Below are positions 28,435-36,745 of a stretch of DNA of 64,000 bases, in pieces. The number at the start of each line of letters is the position of its first letter. The first letter of the stretch is position 1. The position numbers and the translations under genes are program-made. The stretch spans positions 1 through 64,000 of the forward strand of contig JACKJU010000011.1 of the NCBI GenBank assembly GCA_020637805.1, in the 5' to 3' direction. The notes beneath the pieces are model-generated. The model saw only the letters and a list, made by a program, of their open reading frames with translations. It was not told where the DNA came from and ran no database searches. This DNA comes from Nitratireductor sp. (lineage in GTDB: Bacteria > Pseudomonadota > Alphaproteobacteria > Rhizobiales > Rhizobiaceae).

Positions 28435-28675
28435 TTAACGTTCCTTGTTACGGCTCTCTGGCAGCCGGGTCCAAATCGAAGATATACAGTGGAGCATGGT
28501 ATGCCTGATTGCGGCCAATACAAGCCGCGCGCTTGCTAAACATTACGTGATCCCTATTTTCACACCTGAAGATGCCTTCTTCGGCGTCACGCAGGAGAAT
28601 CGGGTGGCGCAAGGGGTGCAAACCCACCGGCAAGGCAGGGAAATCAACGCGGCAAATGGAAGTCTGACCAGAAAT

Positions 28676-29323
28676 ATGGCCGAATCAGGAAGCAGAGCAG
28701 GCAAAACGGATGAACGGGCCGATACCGGCGCTTCCAGCGGGCTGGCGGGCCTGCAGGGGCTGATCGAGCGCGCGGGCGAGAAACGGCGCGGGCCTGCTCC
28801 GGTAGAGAAATGGGAACCGGACTATTGCGGCGAACTGGACATGGAAATCCGCCGCGACGGCACATGGTTCTACATGGGTACTCCGATTGGCCGCCAGGCG
28901 CTGGTGGACCTTTTTGCCACGGTACTGCGCAAGGATGAGGACGGTGAAACCTACCTCGTAACACCTGTCGAGAAGATCAGAATTCGCGTCGAGGACGCGC
29001 ATTTCATCGCCGTCGAGATGAATGTCACGGGTGAGGGCGATACACAGGTGATGACCTTCAGAACGAATGTGGGAGACGTGATCAAGGCCGGGCCCGAACA
29101 TCCGCTCACCTTCGTGGCCGAGGGAGACCATGGCGGGGTGAAGCCCTATCTCAGGGTTCGCGGACGCCTTGATGCCCTGCTGGCGCGTTCCGTCATGTAC
29201 GAACTGGTCGAACATGGCGAGGAAGCCTGGATCGACGGCAAGACGATGTTTGCCGTGCGCAGCAATGGCGTGCTGTTTCCCATCATGCCTGTGGATGAAC
29301 TGGAAAGACTTGCAGCACAATGA
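28676..29323 (+). CDS. DUF1285 domain protein
   Basis: 215 residues from ATG 28676; the frame is open upstream but without coding character. From residue 45 the protein reads CGELDMEIRRDGTWFYMGTPIGRQALVDLF and then the TYLVTPVEKIRIRVEDAHF and KPYLRVRGRLDALLARSVMYEL segments that define DUF1285. It is soluble, function unknown. Its stop overlaps the start of the next gene by 4 nt (ATGA), forming an operon with a Nudix hydrolase and the CCA nucleotidyltransferase, an arrangement I recall as conserved in this order. Confidence 0.9.
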   Translation: MAESGSRAGKTDERADTGASSGLAGLQGLIERAGEKRRGPAPVEKWEPDYCGELDMEIRRDGTWFYMGTPIGRQALVDLFATVLRKDEDGETYLVTPVEKIRIRVEDAHFIAVEMNVTGEGDTQVMTFRTNVGDVIKAGPEHPLTFVAEGDHGGVKPYLRVRGRLDALLARSVMYELVEHGEEAWIDGKTMFAVRSNGVLFPIMPVDELERLAAQ

Positions 29324-30030
29324 GCGGACTGGATCATCTGCCCGACGAAGCAGAAGCAATTGCCGACTGGGTTTCCGATCTCGACGGGACAGCCTTTCGC
29401 AGGCTGGCGGGGGAAACGCTTCTGCCGCGCGGCAGCGAGCTTGACCAGGGCGCTGACGCACATCCTCCGCACGGCGATTTCGCGATGAACCCGGAGTTCA
29501 GGGACTGGGTTTTTTCAAGGGCGCAGAAGCCTGCCGCCGTCCTGATACCGGTTATCGAGCGGCCGGGCGACCTTTCGGTCCTGTTGACGCGGCGGACCGA
29601 GAAACTCTCGTCCCATTCGGGCCAGGTGGCATTTCCGGGCGGGAAGATCGACCTTGCAGACAAGGATGCCGCGGCAGCGGCGCTGCGTGAAGCCGAAGAA
29701 GAGGTGGCTCTGAACCCGGCTCTCGTCGAGGTTCTTGGCCAGTTGCCGCAATATCTGACGGGATCCGGCTACCAGATATCTCCCGTCGTGGCGCTTGTGG
29801 ATCCCGGCGCCGAGGTGTCGCCCAATCCCGGCGAGGTGGCGGCGATCTTCGAGGTGCCGCTTTCATTTCTGATGGATACGCGCAACCACCGGCGTTCCAG
29901 CCGCCAGTTCCAGGGAAAGGAGCGCTTCTTTCTGGAGATGCCCTTTGGCGAACATTACATCTGGGGCGTGACGGCGGGAATTATCCGGCTTATGCATGAC
30001 CGCATGATCGTGCCTGCTCACAAGTCCTGA
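29320..30030 (+). CDS. Nudix hydrolase, CoA pyrophosphatase-like (NudL type)
   Basis: 236 residues. The motif LLTRRTEKLSSHSGQVAFPG just before the Nudix helix is the UPF0035 signature of CoA diphosphatases; the helix reads AALREAEEEV with the Glu residues for metal binding, and the usual first Glu of the box is Asp, as is normal in this branch. It likely cleaves CoA to 4'-phosphopantetheine and 3',5'-ADP, but the low-specificity NudL relatives make this uncertain. It is middle gene of a tight operon. Confidence 0.88.
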   Translation: MSGLDHLPDEAEAIADWVSDLDGTAFRRLAGETLLPRGSELDQGADAHPPHGDFAMNPEFRDWVFSRAQKPAAVLIPVIERPGDLSVLLTRRTEKLSSHSGQVAFPGGKIDLADKDAAAAALREAEEEVALNPALVEVLGQLPQYLTGSGYQISPVVALVDPGAEVSPNPGEVAAIFEVPLSFLMDTRNHRRSSRQFQGKERFFLEMPFGEHYIWGVTAGIIRLMHDRMIVPAHKS

Positions 30031-30045
30031 CAACGGTATCATTCC

Positions 30046-31287
30046 ATGAAACTTCCACGCGCCAATTCCAGGTGGCTTGAAACCGGTAGCCTGCAACGCG
30101 TCTTCAATGCACTGGAAACAGCGGGCGGTGAAGTGCGCGTCAATGGCGGCGCGGTACGCAACTCGCTCATGGGAATGAAGGTTTCCGACGTTGACCTGTC
30201 GACCACGCTTGTGCCCGCCGACACGATGAAGGCGCTCGAAGCCGCCGGGATCAAGGCTCTGCCAACCGGGTTCGACCACGGCACGGTGACGGCGGTTGCC
30301 GATTCCACAGGCTACGAGATCACGACACTGCGCGAGGATGTCGAGACCGATGGCCGCCACGCGGTGGTGGCATTTGGCACGGATTGGGAAGCGGATGCGA
30401 AGCGCCGCGACCTGACGATGAACGCGCTTTACTGCTCCAGGGACGGCGAGGTGTTCGATCCGCTTGGCGGGCTTGAGGACCTGAAGTCGAAAACGGTGCG
30501 CTTCATCGGTGAGGCCGAGGAACGTATCCGCGAGGACTATCTGCGCATTCTCAGGTTCTTCCGGTTCTTTGCGTGGTATGGCGGCGGGCGTCCCGATCCT
30601 GATGGGTTGAAAGCCTGCGCACGCCTGAAGGACGGACTTGGGCAGGTGGCGGTGGAGCGCATCTGGATGGAGATGCGCAAGCTTTTGTCCGCGCCCGATC
30701 CGTCGCGCGCGCTCCTTTGGATGCGCACGACCGGGGTTTTGAACATCGTGCTGCCGGAAAGCGAAAAGTGGGGGATCGACCTCATTCCGGCGCTGATAGG
30801 ATCGGAAGAAAAATACCGCCTCGCACCGGATGCGCTGTTGCGGCTGGAGGCGATGGTGCGGCCACATGGCGAGACCGTAACGCTCATGGCAAGGCGGCTC
30901 AGGCTTTCCAATGCCGAGACGCAACGGCTTCAGGGATGGGCCATGTCAGGGACACCCTCTGCCGATACTACGACGGACGAACTGACCGCGTTGCTCTATG
31001 CTGGCGACCGGCAGGGTATTGCCGACGCCCTGCGCCTAGAACTGGCGCGCCTTCATGGAAAGGGCGACGAGCAAAGGGATCAGGCCAGGCAAGTTCTCGC
31101 GCTGGTCCGCTTCGAAAAGAAATGGAAGCGCCCGGCATTTCCGCTTGCCGGAAAGGACCTTCTCGAAAAGGGCCATGAAGCCGGGCCTGAACTGGGAAAA
31201 CTGCTCGGCCGCCTTGAGCGCGAATGGATCTCCAGCGGCTTCGCCCTGTCGAAGGACGAACTTCTGACGCGGGCGGAAGAAGCGTAA
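30046..31287 (+). CDS. CCA tRNA nucleotidyltransferase / poly(A) polymerase family
   Basis: 413 residues. Class II nucleotidyltransferase head: GGAVRNSLMG (33-42), the catalytic DVD (47-49 region of KVSDVDLS), RRDLTMNALY, and the RNA-binding RIREDYLRILRFFRF. The arrangement fits the alphaproteobacterial enzyme that adds or repairs the 3' CCA of tRNA; the poly(A) polymerase alternative cannot be excluded by motifs alone. A perfect 9-bp inverted repeat (31272-31280 and 31293-31301) spans its stop codon and may end the operon, though no T-run follows. Confidence 0.93.
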   Translation: MKLPRANSRWLETGSLQRVFNALETAGGEVRVNGGAVRNSLMGMKVSDVDLSTTLVPADTMKALEAAGIKALPTGFDHGTVTAVADSTGYEITTLREDVETDGRHAVVAFGTDWEADAKRRDLTMNALYCSRDGEVFDPLGGLEDLKSKTVRFIGEAEERIREDYLRILRFFRFFAWYGGGRPDPDGLKACARLKDGLGQVAVERIWMEMRKLLSAPDPSRALLWMRTTGVLNIVLPESEKWGIDLIPALIGSEEKYRLAPDALLRLEAMVRPHGETVTLMARRLRLSNAETQRLQGWAMSGTPSADTTTDELTALLYAGDRQGIADALRLELARLHGKGDEQRDQARQVLALVRFEKKWKRPAFPLAGKDLLEKGHEAGPELGKLLGRLEREWISSGFALSKDELLTRAEEA

Positions 31288-31349
31288 TTTCATCTTCCGC
31301 CTGCTGGAATGGTCAGCCCGGCAATCGCGGGCTGCTGCCGTTCATCTTG

Positions 31350-31538
31350 TCAGGCTGCGTTGGCCTTTGCGTCGCGAATGCGCGCCTTGATCTCACTGAC
31401 CAGGTTGGGCCGTATTGCATGCTCCTCGTGAGCCATCTTGAGATGTTCGACGGCGCGGCGGACGACTTCCGCCTCGTCCTCTGCTTCCGTGCTCCAGTTG
31501 CATCCGGGGACCAGGGTTCCACACTCAAAACGTTTCAT
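31350..31538 (-). CDS. DUF1059 small protein
   Basis: 62 residues with a near-perfect ribosome site (AAGGAGGAAATC) before ATG 31538. It contains the DUF1059 pattern: MKRFECG, then Cys in PGCNW, an acidic stretch and HLKMAHEEHAI. It is a small soluble protein of unknown function, common in actinobacteria and alphaproteobacteria; the Cys/His arrangement hints at metal binding, which is inference. It has its own promoter and is not overlapped by neighbours. Confidence 0.9.
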   Translation of the reverse strand: MKRFECGTLVPGCNWSTEAEDEAEVVRRAVEHLKMAHEEHAIRPNLVSEIKARIRDAKANAA

Positions 31539-31614
31539 GATTTCCTCCTTTGCTCAATTTCCCCTCCAATGGCCGCTTATACCATGAAAATGAGGCAAAT
31601 TTGGCAAGTCGTCC

Positions 31615-32733
31615 TCAATCTGTGTCCTTGAAGGTGCCAAGTAGGGTCAGCCCGGCCAGCTGGGTTTCGCCTTCCTGCTTTTCGACCGATCTGACCTGAA
31701 CCGCGAGTTGTTCCTCGAGTGCGGTGGCCAATTCCTGCGAATGGGTGACGATGATGACCTGCGAGTTTTCCGCAGCGATTCCGACAAGCCTGGCGAGCGC
31801 GGGCATCAGCGAGGGGTGAAGGCTGTTTTCCGGTTCGTTGAGCACGACTAGACGGGGCAGGTGATAGGAAAGCAGGGCGGCGCAAAGCGCCACGAACTGC
31901 AGCGTGCCGTCTGAGAGTTCCTGCTGCGTGAACTGCCGGAATGGCAGGTCCTGCCAAACGACCGAAAAGGATGCCTGTCCCTCGGGAATGGGGATTACCA
32001 GGCTCGCCCCATCGAACGCTTCGGAAACGATCCTTCGAATATCCGCCGTGTCCTGCCGAATGTGTTCGAGCGTGGCGAGGACCGCAGCGATATTTCCGCC
32101 ATCGGGGTCGAGGCGGGTGGCGGTGACAGCCGGGAAGGGGAAGCGCAAGGGAGATTGCGGGTCGGTCCTGAAGGCATGGAAAAACCGCCATTGCAGCATG
32201 GTCTCGCGCAATTCTACCACTTCGGGCGCGGCGTCCGAAGTGGCAATGCGTGACAATGCGGTTTCCGATGGAAGCAGGAAATCGTCGAGGTGGTGCTTCT
32301 TGCCATCCGAACCTTCGAATTCTACCGAGGGGCCGCGACGCTTCATCAGCGGATAGATGCGTTTGCCGGACAGATGCTCGACGGTTTCTTCCTTGATGAG
32401 CGGCTCACCGGGGAAAGCTGCATCGGTAGGGCGGGGATGGCCGACCTCGATGTGATAACGCAAGTCGCCGACCGTCGCGCTGATTTCGATCCTTGCCTTC
32501 TCGTGCTTGCGAGCGCCGCCCGCCCACATGGCGGAAGACAGTCCACCCTGCCGGGCGAGCCAGAGCGACAGGTCGCCCGCAGCAGCACGCTGGCAGAATT
32601 CAAGTGCGCGGTAGATGTTGGTCTTTCCGGTGCCGTTGGCGCCGCGATAGACCGCTACATGGTCGAGTGGAAGATGAATGTCCCTGAGCGACCTGACACC
32701 CTTGACGCGCAGGGATTCGATGCGCCCTGCCAT
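31615..32733 (-). CDS. AAA family ATPase (RecF/AAA_21-like)
   Basis: 372 residues. P-loop GANGTGKTN (31-39), an ABC-type signature-like LSDGTLQFVALCAALL, Walker B VVLNEPENSLHP, and the switch His in IIVTHSQELATAL make it a single-headed SMC/RecF-like ATPase without coiled coil or Toprim domain. Related ATPases occur both as lone housekeeping genes and as parts of phage-defence modules; here no nuclease or toxin is adjacent. Its ATG overlaps the TAA of hemF (TAATG), so it is translated behind hemF. Confidence 0.85.
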   Translation of the reverse strand: MAGRIESLRVKGVRSLRDIHLPLDHVAVYRGANGTGKTNIYRALEFCQRAAAGDLSLWLARQGGLSSAMWAGGARKHEKARIEISATVGDLRYHIEVGHPRPTDAAFPGEPLIKEETVEHLSGKRIYPLMKRRGPSVEFEGSDGKKHHLDDFLLPSETALSRIATSDAAPEVVELRETMLQWRFFHAFRTDPQSPLRFPFPAVTATRLDPDGGNIAAVLATLEHIRQDTADIRRIVSEAFDGASLVIPIPEGQASFSVVWQDLPFRQFTQQELSDGTLQFVALCAALLSYHLPRLVVLNEPENSLHPSLMPALARLVGIAAENSQVIIVTHSQELATALEEQLAVQVRSVEKQEGETQLAGLTLLGTFKDTD

Positions 32734-33650
32734 TACGGCCAGCGGACGGTTGGCGGCATGGAGGAGAGAATCGATTCGACATTGCCGCCGGTCTTGAGGC
32801 CGAAGATGGTTCCCCGGTCGTAGAGCAGGTTAAACTCCACGTAGCGGCCACGGCGGATGAGCTGTTCCTCGCGCTGGGCCTCCGTCCACTGGGAAGTCAT
32901 GTTCTTCTTGACCAGCGCGGGATACACCACGTTGAAGGCACGGCCCACGTCGCGGGTGAAGGCGAAGTCGGCCTTCCAGCCACCTTCCTCGTCGCTCGAG
33001 TGAAGATAGTCGTAGAAGATGCCGCCGATGCCGCGCATCTCGTTGCGGTGGGGCAGGAAAAAATACTCGTCGCACCATTCCTTGTAGCGGGGATAGTCCG
33101 CCACCTTGTGACGCTCGCAGACGAATTTCATCGCCTTGTGGAACATCTGCGTATCGGGGTCATCCTGGGAGCGGCGCTCGCCCAGCATCGGTGTCAGATC
33201 GGCACCGCCGCCGAACCACTGGTTGGTCGTGACGACCATGCGCGTATTCATGTGAACCGCAGGCACGTTGGGGTTCCACGGATGGGCGATGAGCGAAATG
33301 CCGGAGGCCCAGAATTTCGGGTTCTCCGATGCGCCGGGAATCGTGTTGCGCATTTCCTTGGAGAACTCGCCATGTACCGTGGAGGTGTGCACGCCCACTT
33401 TCTCGAACAGGCAGCCGCGCATCATCGACATGGTGCCGCCGCCGCCATCGCCGCCTTCACGCTCCCATTTCTTTCGCTCGAACTTGCCGGGGCCGTAGCC
33501 CTCCATCATGCCCGAGAGCTCGGTCTCCAGTTCCTCGAATTTCGCGCAAATCTGGTCGCGCAGTGTCTGGAACCAGGCCTCGGCCTCGGCTTTTTTCTCT
33601 TCGATGTCGGCGGGAAGGCCGCCCGGGATGGATGTTTCGGAGGTGTTCAT
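32733..33650 (-). CDS. hemF: Oxygen-dependent coproporphyrinogen III oxidase
   Basis: 305 residues from ATG 33650. It converts coproporphyrinogen III to protoporphyrinogen IX with O2 in haem synthesis. The family's conserved stretches are present: MMRGCLFEKVGVHTSTVHGEF, VHMNTRMVVTTNQWFGGGADLTP, the CDEYFFLPHRNEMRGIGGIF block with metal/substrate His, and the GRYVEFNLLYDRGTIFGL end. The frame is open 50 codons upstream through a structured leader, but the ATG start matches the family. It is co-transcribed with the ATPase gene. A terminator-type hairpin lies 35-56 nt upstream of its start. Confidence 0.96.
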   Translation of the reverse strand: MNTSETSIPGGLPADIEEKKAEAEAWFQTLRDQICAKFEELETELSGMMEGYGPGKFERKKWEREGGDGGGGTMSMMRGCLFEKVGVHTSTVHGEFSKEMRNTIPGASENPKFWASGISLIAHPWNPNVPAVHMNTRMVVTTNQWFGGGADLTPMLGERRSQDDPDTQMFHKAMKFVCERHKVADYPRYKEWCDEYFFLPHRNEMRGIGGIFYDYLHSSDEEGGWKADFAFTRDVGRAFNVVYPALVKKNMTSQWTEAQREEQLIRRGRYVEFNLLYDRGTIFGLKTGGNVESILSSMPPTVRWP

Positions 33651-33684
33651 CGGAATGGCCGCAAGCAGGTGAGAAAACGCAAAT

Positions 33685-33706
33685 AAAAAAGCCGGAAAGC
33701 CGGCTT
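33685..33706 (-). terminator. Intrinsic terminator in the hemF leader
   Basis: Read on the minus strand: AAGCCGG (33706-33700), loop CTTT, CCGGCTT (33695-33689), followed by TTTT. It lies just upstream of hemF in the same direction, so it either ends a short RNA made from about 33690-33900 or attenuates hemF. Confidence 0.65.
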
Positions 33707-33904
33707 CGTTCTCTGGTTGTAACAGTCCGCCTGCGGCGTTGTCCATAGAGGTGCTGGCCTCCAAGGGGATACGGCCTCGCAGGTGGTTGAGACAATGCAC
33801 CTGCCTCGCAGCGGCTGGTTTGGGCCATTGCCGTTATCGGACGCTTGACATCGGGGAAGGCCGGTGCGTTGATATATGGAGTTGACCGGGCAAGGACGAA
33901 CGGC

Positions 33905-34192
33905 ATGTCCAGCGGCAATCGACAGTCGCAATACTGGGAGCGCCAGACAGATGCGCTCGAGAACATTCGCGGCAAGCACGCGAAGTGGACGGCAAAACGG
34001 CGCAAGGCCGAAGCCGGGGGAGCCTGGAAACGGGTGACCTATACCCTGCCACGCACCGAAGCCCAGAAGAAAGCCCGCGAATTCCTCGAGAAATATCCCA
34101 AGGCGGCCTATTGGTCGGAGGTGGAAAGCTGGCGCGAACTGCCAGGCGACATCATCGAGTTCACGATGCGGCGCCTGCCAACTGCTGACTGA
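33905..34192 (+). CDS. Hypothetical protein, small and basic
   Basis: 95 residues; ATG 33905 is preceded by AAGGACG. It has a hydrophilic, Lys/Arg-rich N-terminal half (RQTDALENIRGKHAKWTAKR) and a C-terminal part with EFLEKYPKAAYWSEVESWR. There is no signal peptide or membrane segment. Base composition and codon use look like the neighbours, so I regard it as real. Function unknown; it is divergent from hemF and ends 2 nt before the convergent trmL stop. Confidence 0.75.
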   Translation: MSSGNRQSQYWERQTDALENIRGKHAKWTAKRRKAEAGGAWKRVTYTLPRTEAQKKAREFLEKYPKAAYWSEVESWRELPGDIIEFTMRRLPTAD

Positions 34193-34194
34193 TT

Positions 34195-34692
34195 TCAGGC
34201 AACAGGAAAAGTGCCGGGAGGAAAAGTGCCGGAAGGAAATGTGCCAGTCTGGCGCAATGCCTCGGCCAGTACGATTGCGCCCGATACAGCCTGGTTGATC
34301 GAGCGCGCTTCCTCCACCATCGCGATGCGGATGCGATCATCCGAAGCCGCATGAACAGCGTCCGGCACGCCTGCGGATTCGCGCCCTAGCAAGAGGATGT
34401 CGGTGGGCAGGAAGGCAAACTCGTGGTGCAAGGCATTCGCCCTGATCGTCAAGAGAACAAGGCGCCTGGCCTGTTTCTGCCGCCATGTCTCGAACGCCGC
34501 GAAATCGGCATGCCGCGTGACCGCAGCAAGCTGGATATAGTCCATTCCCGAGCGCCTTAGCGTCGTGTCGTCATCGCGAAAACCGGCGGGTTCGATGATG
34601 TGCAGTTCGGAGCCGAAACAGGCACAAAGCCTAATCAGCGTTCCGGTGTTGCCCGCAATGTCGGGCTGGTAGAGTGCAAGGGCAGGTTTCAT
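34195..34692 (-). CDS. trmL: tRNA (cytidine(34)-2'-O)-methyltransferase
   Basis: 165 residues from ATG 34692, which has GGGAAAGAAG in front and matches the family start (LALYQPDIAGNTGT); an ATG 45 nt upstream is less likely. It is a SPOUT methyltransferase acting on the wobble base of tRNA-Leu. The trefoil-knot motifs are present: LLLGRESAGVP and the C-terminal MVEEARSINQAVSGAIVLAEAL. The C-terminus is extended by a three-fold GTFP repeat made by a 15-bp tandem repeat, absent from typical TrmL and probably neutral. Confidence 0.92.
   Translation of the reverse strand: MKPALALYQPDIAGNTGTLIRLCACFGSELHIIEPAGFRDDDTTLRRSGMDYIQLAAVTRHADFAAFETWRQKQARRLVLLTIRANALHHEFAFLPTDILLLGRESAGVPDAVHAASDDRIRIAMVEEARSINQAVSGAIVLAEALRQTGTFPSGTFPPGTFPVA
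34204..34248. repeat. Three 15-bp tandem repeats at the trmL 3' end
   Basis: Units at 34204-34218, 34219-34233 and 34234-34248. The first two differ at one base and the third is diverged. They encode the repeated GTFP tail of TrmL, and their 15-bp length keeps frame. Confidence 0.85.
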
Positions 34693-34865
34693 CTTCTTTC
34701 CCGGCGTTGCTGAATCATTCTTTGGGCTCTTATCCATTCAAATCTCCAATCCACGCCTTGAAGGTTCCGCCGAACCGGCCCATCTTCAACCGGCCAAGCA
34801 GATAATCCGAGTCGTTCATTGTCCCGGCATTTTCCCAAAGGGAGCCAGGACAAGGAGTTCCCTAC

Positions 34866-36719
34866 ATGCTGTTCCGATTTTTTGAATCCCGGGTCAATCC
34901 GTACCCGGACGCCGAGCCGGGCCGCCCGCCCGAGGGGCTGCTTGCATTCTGCTGGCACTACACCAGGCCGGTGGCCGGTTGGGTAATCCTGATGTCGGTG
35001 CTGGCCATGATCGGCGCTGCCGGGGAAGTGATGTTGTTCGGGTTCCTGGGGTCGATTGTCGATTGGCTTTCGGGTTCTGCGAGGGAAGGCTTTTTCGCGC
35101 GCGAAGGAATGAAGCTGGCCGGGATGGCACTGGTCATCCTGGTCCTGCTGCCGCTCAATTCACTCCTGCATTCGCTCGTCGTTCATCAGACGCTGCTCGG
35201 CAATTATCCGATGATCGCGCGCTGGCAGATGCACCGCTACCTGCTCGGCCAGAGCATGAACTTCTTTGCCAACGAGTTCGCCGGGCGCGTGTCGACCAAG
35301 GTGATGCAGACCTCGCTCGCGATCCGCGAGGCGGTGATCAAGGTGGCTGACGTCTTCGCCTTCGTTGCGGTCTACTTCATCTCGATGATCGTGCTGGTTT
35401 CCAGTTCCGATCTCCTGCTGTCGCTGCCGCTGGTGCTGTGGCTGGTGTTCTATGCCGCAATCATCGCCTATTTCGTGCCGCGCCTGCAGAAGGTCAGCCA
35501 CGAGCAGGCGAATGCCCGTTCTTCCATGACCGGCCGGATTGTGGATTCCTATGCGAACATCAACACGGTGAAGCTCTTTTCGCACGCTGGACGCGAGGCG
35601 GCCTATGCGCGCGAAGGCATGGACGGTTTCCTGGTCACCGTGCACAGGCAGATGCGGCTCGTCACGCTGTTCCAGCAGTTCATCAACTACAACAATGCCA
35701 TCGTGGTGTTCCTCGTTTCGGCGATGTCGATCTGGCTCTGGCATGGCTCGGCAGTAAGTGTCGGCGCGATTGCCATCGCAATCGGTCTCGCGCTGAGACT
35801 CAACGGAATGTCGCAGTGGATCATGTGGGAAGTTTCGGCGCTCTTCGAGAATGTCGGCGTCGTTCACGACGGCATGGAGATGATGATCAAGCACCGCGAG
35901 GTTCGCGACCGGGATGGCGCGAGCGTGCTGCAAGTGCCGCGTGGCGAGATCGTCTTTGACGGCATCACCTTCCACTATGGCAAGGGTGGCGGCGTGATCG
36001 AGGGCCTTTCGCTCGATATCCGTCCGGGCGAGAAGGTTGGTCTTGTGGGGCGCTCGGGTGCCGGAAAGACGACGCTCGCCAACCTGCTCCTGCGCTTCTA
36101 CGACCTGGAGGCCGGGCGCATCCTGATCGATGGCGCCGACATTTCAGGTGTCCAGCAGGACTCGTTGCGCGCCAATATCGGCATGGTGACACAAGACACA
36201 TCGCTATTGCACCGTTCCATCCGCGACAACATTGCCTATGGCAGGCCGGGTGCTACGGACGAAGAGATCATGGCTGCCGCCAGGAAGGCCAGTGCCTGGG
36301 AGTTCATCTGCGATCTGACCGATCAGCAGGGGCGCAGGGGGCTTAATGCCCATGTGGGCGAGCGTGGCGTGAAACTCTCGGGCGGCCAGCGCCAGCGCAT
36401 CGCGATTGCACGGGTGTTCCTCAAGGATGCGCCAATCCTCATTCTCGACGAGGCAACCTCGGCGCTGGATTCGGAAGTAGAGGCTGCCATCCAGGAAAGC
36501 CTGTTCAGCCTGATGGAAGGCAAGACGGTCATTGCCATCGCCCACAGGCTTTCAACCATTGCCTCGCTCGACCGGCTGGTCGTGATGGACAAGGGAAAAA
36601 TCGTGGAGGAGGGCGCCCACGACTCGCTCGTGGCGCGCGGTGGCATATATTCCGAACTGTGGAAGCGGCAATCGGGCGGCTTCCTGTATGTCGACGAGGA
36701 TGTGGCGGTGGCGGAATGA
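34866..36719 (+). CDS. ABC exporter half-transporter (first of a pair)
   Basis: 617 residues with AAGGAG before ATG 34866. N-terminal six-helix exporter domain (about 35-320) followed by an ATPase: Walker A GRSGAGKTT, signature LSGGQRQRIAIARV, Walker B ILILDEATSALD and a His switch in IAIAHRLST. Type IV (MsbA/multidrug-like) architecture. It is followed 26 nt after its stop by a second half-transporter of the same type, so the two probably form a heterodimer. The substrate is unknown. Both ATP sites look complete. Confidence 0.93.
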   Translation: MLFRFFESRVNPYPDAEPGRPPEGLLAFCWHYTRPVAGWVILMSVLAMIGAAGEVMLFGFLGSIVDWLSGSAREGFFAREGMKLAGMALVILVLLPLNSLLHSLVVHQTLLGNYPMIARWQMHRYLLGQSMNFFANEFAGRVSTKVMQTSLAIREAVIKVADVFAFVAVYFISMIVLVSSSDLLLSLPLVLWLVFYAAIIAYFVPRLQKVSHEQANARSSMTGRIVDSYANINTVKLFSHAGREAAYAREGMDGFLVTVHRQMRLVTLFQQFINYNNAIVVFLVSAMSIWLWHGSAVSVGAIAIAIGLALRLNGMSQWIMWEVSALFENVGVVHDGMEMMIKHREVRDRDGASVLQVPRGEIVFDGITFHYGKGGGVIEGLSLDIRPGEKVGLVGRSGAGKTTLANLLLRFYDLEAGRILIDGADISGVQQDSLRANIGMVTQDTSLLHRSIRDNIAYGRPGATDEEIMAAARKASAWEFICDLTDQQGRRGLNAHVGERGVKLSGGQRQRIAIARVFLKDAPILILDEATSALDSEVEAAIQESLFSLMEGKTVIAIAHRLSTIASLDRLVVMDKGKIVEEGAHDSLVARGGIYSELWKRQSGGFLYVDEDVAVAE

Positions 36720-36745
36720 AGCGCCAGAATGCCAACGGAAGCTGA

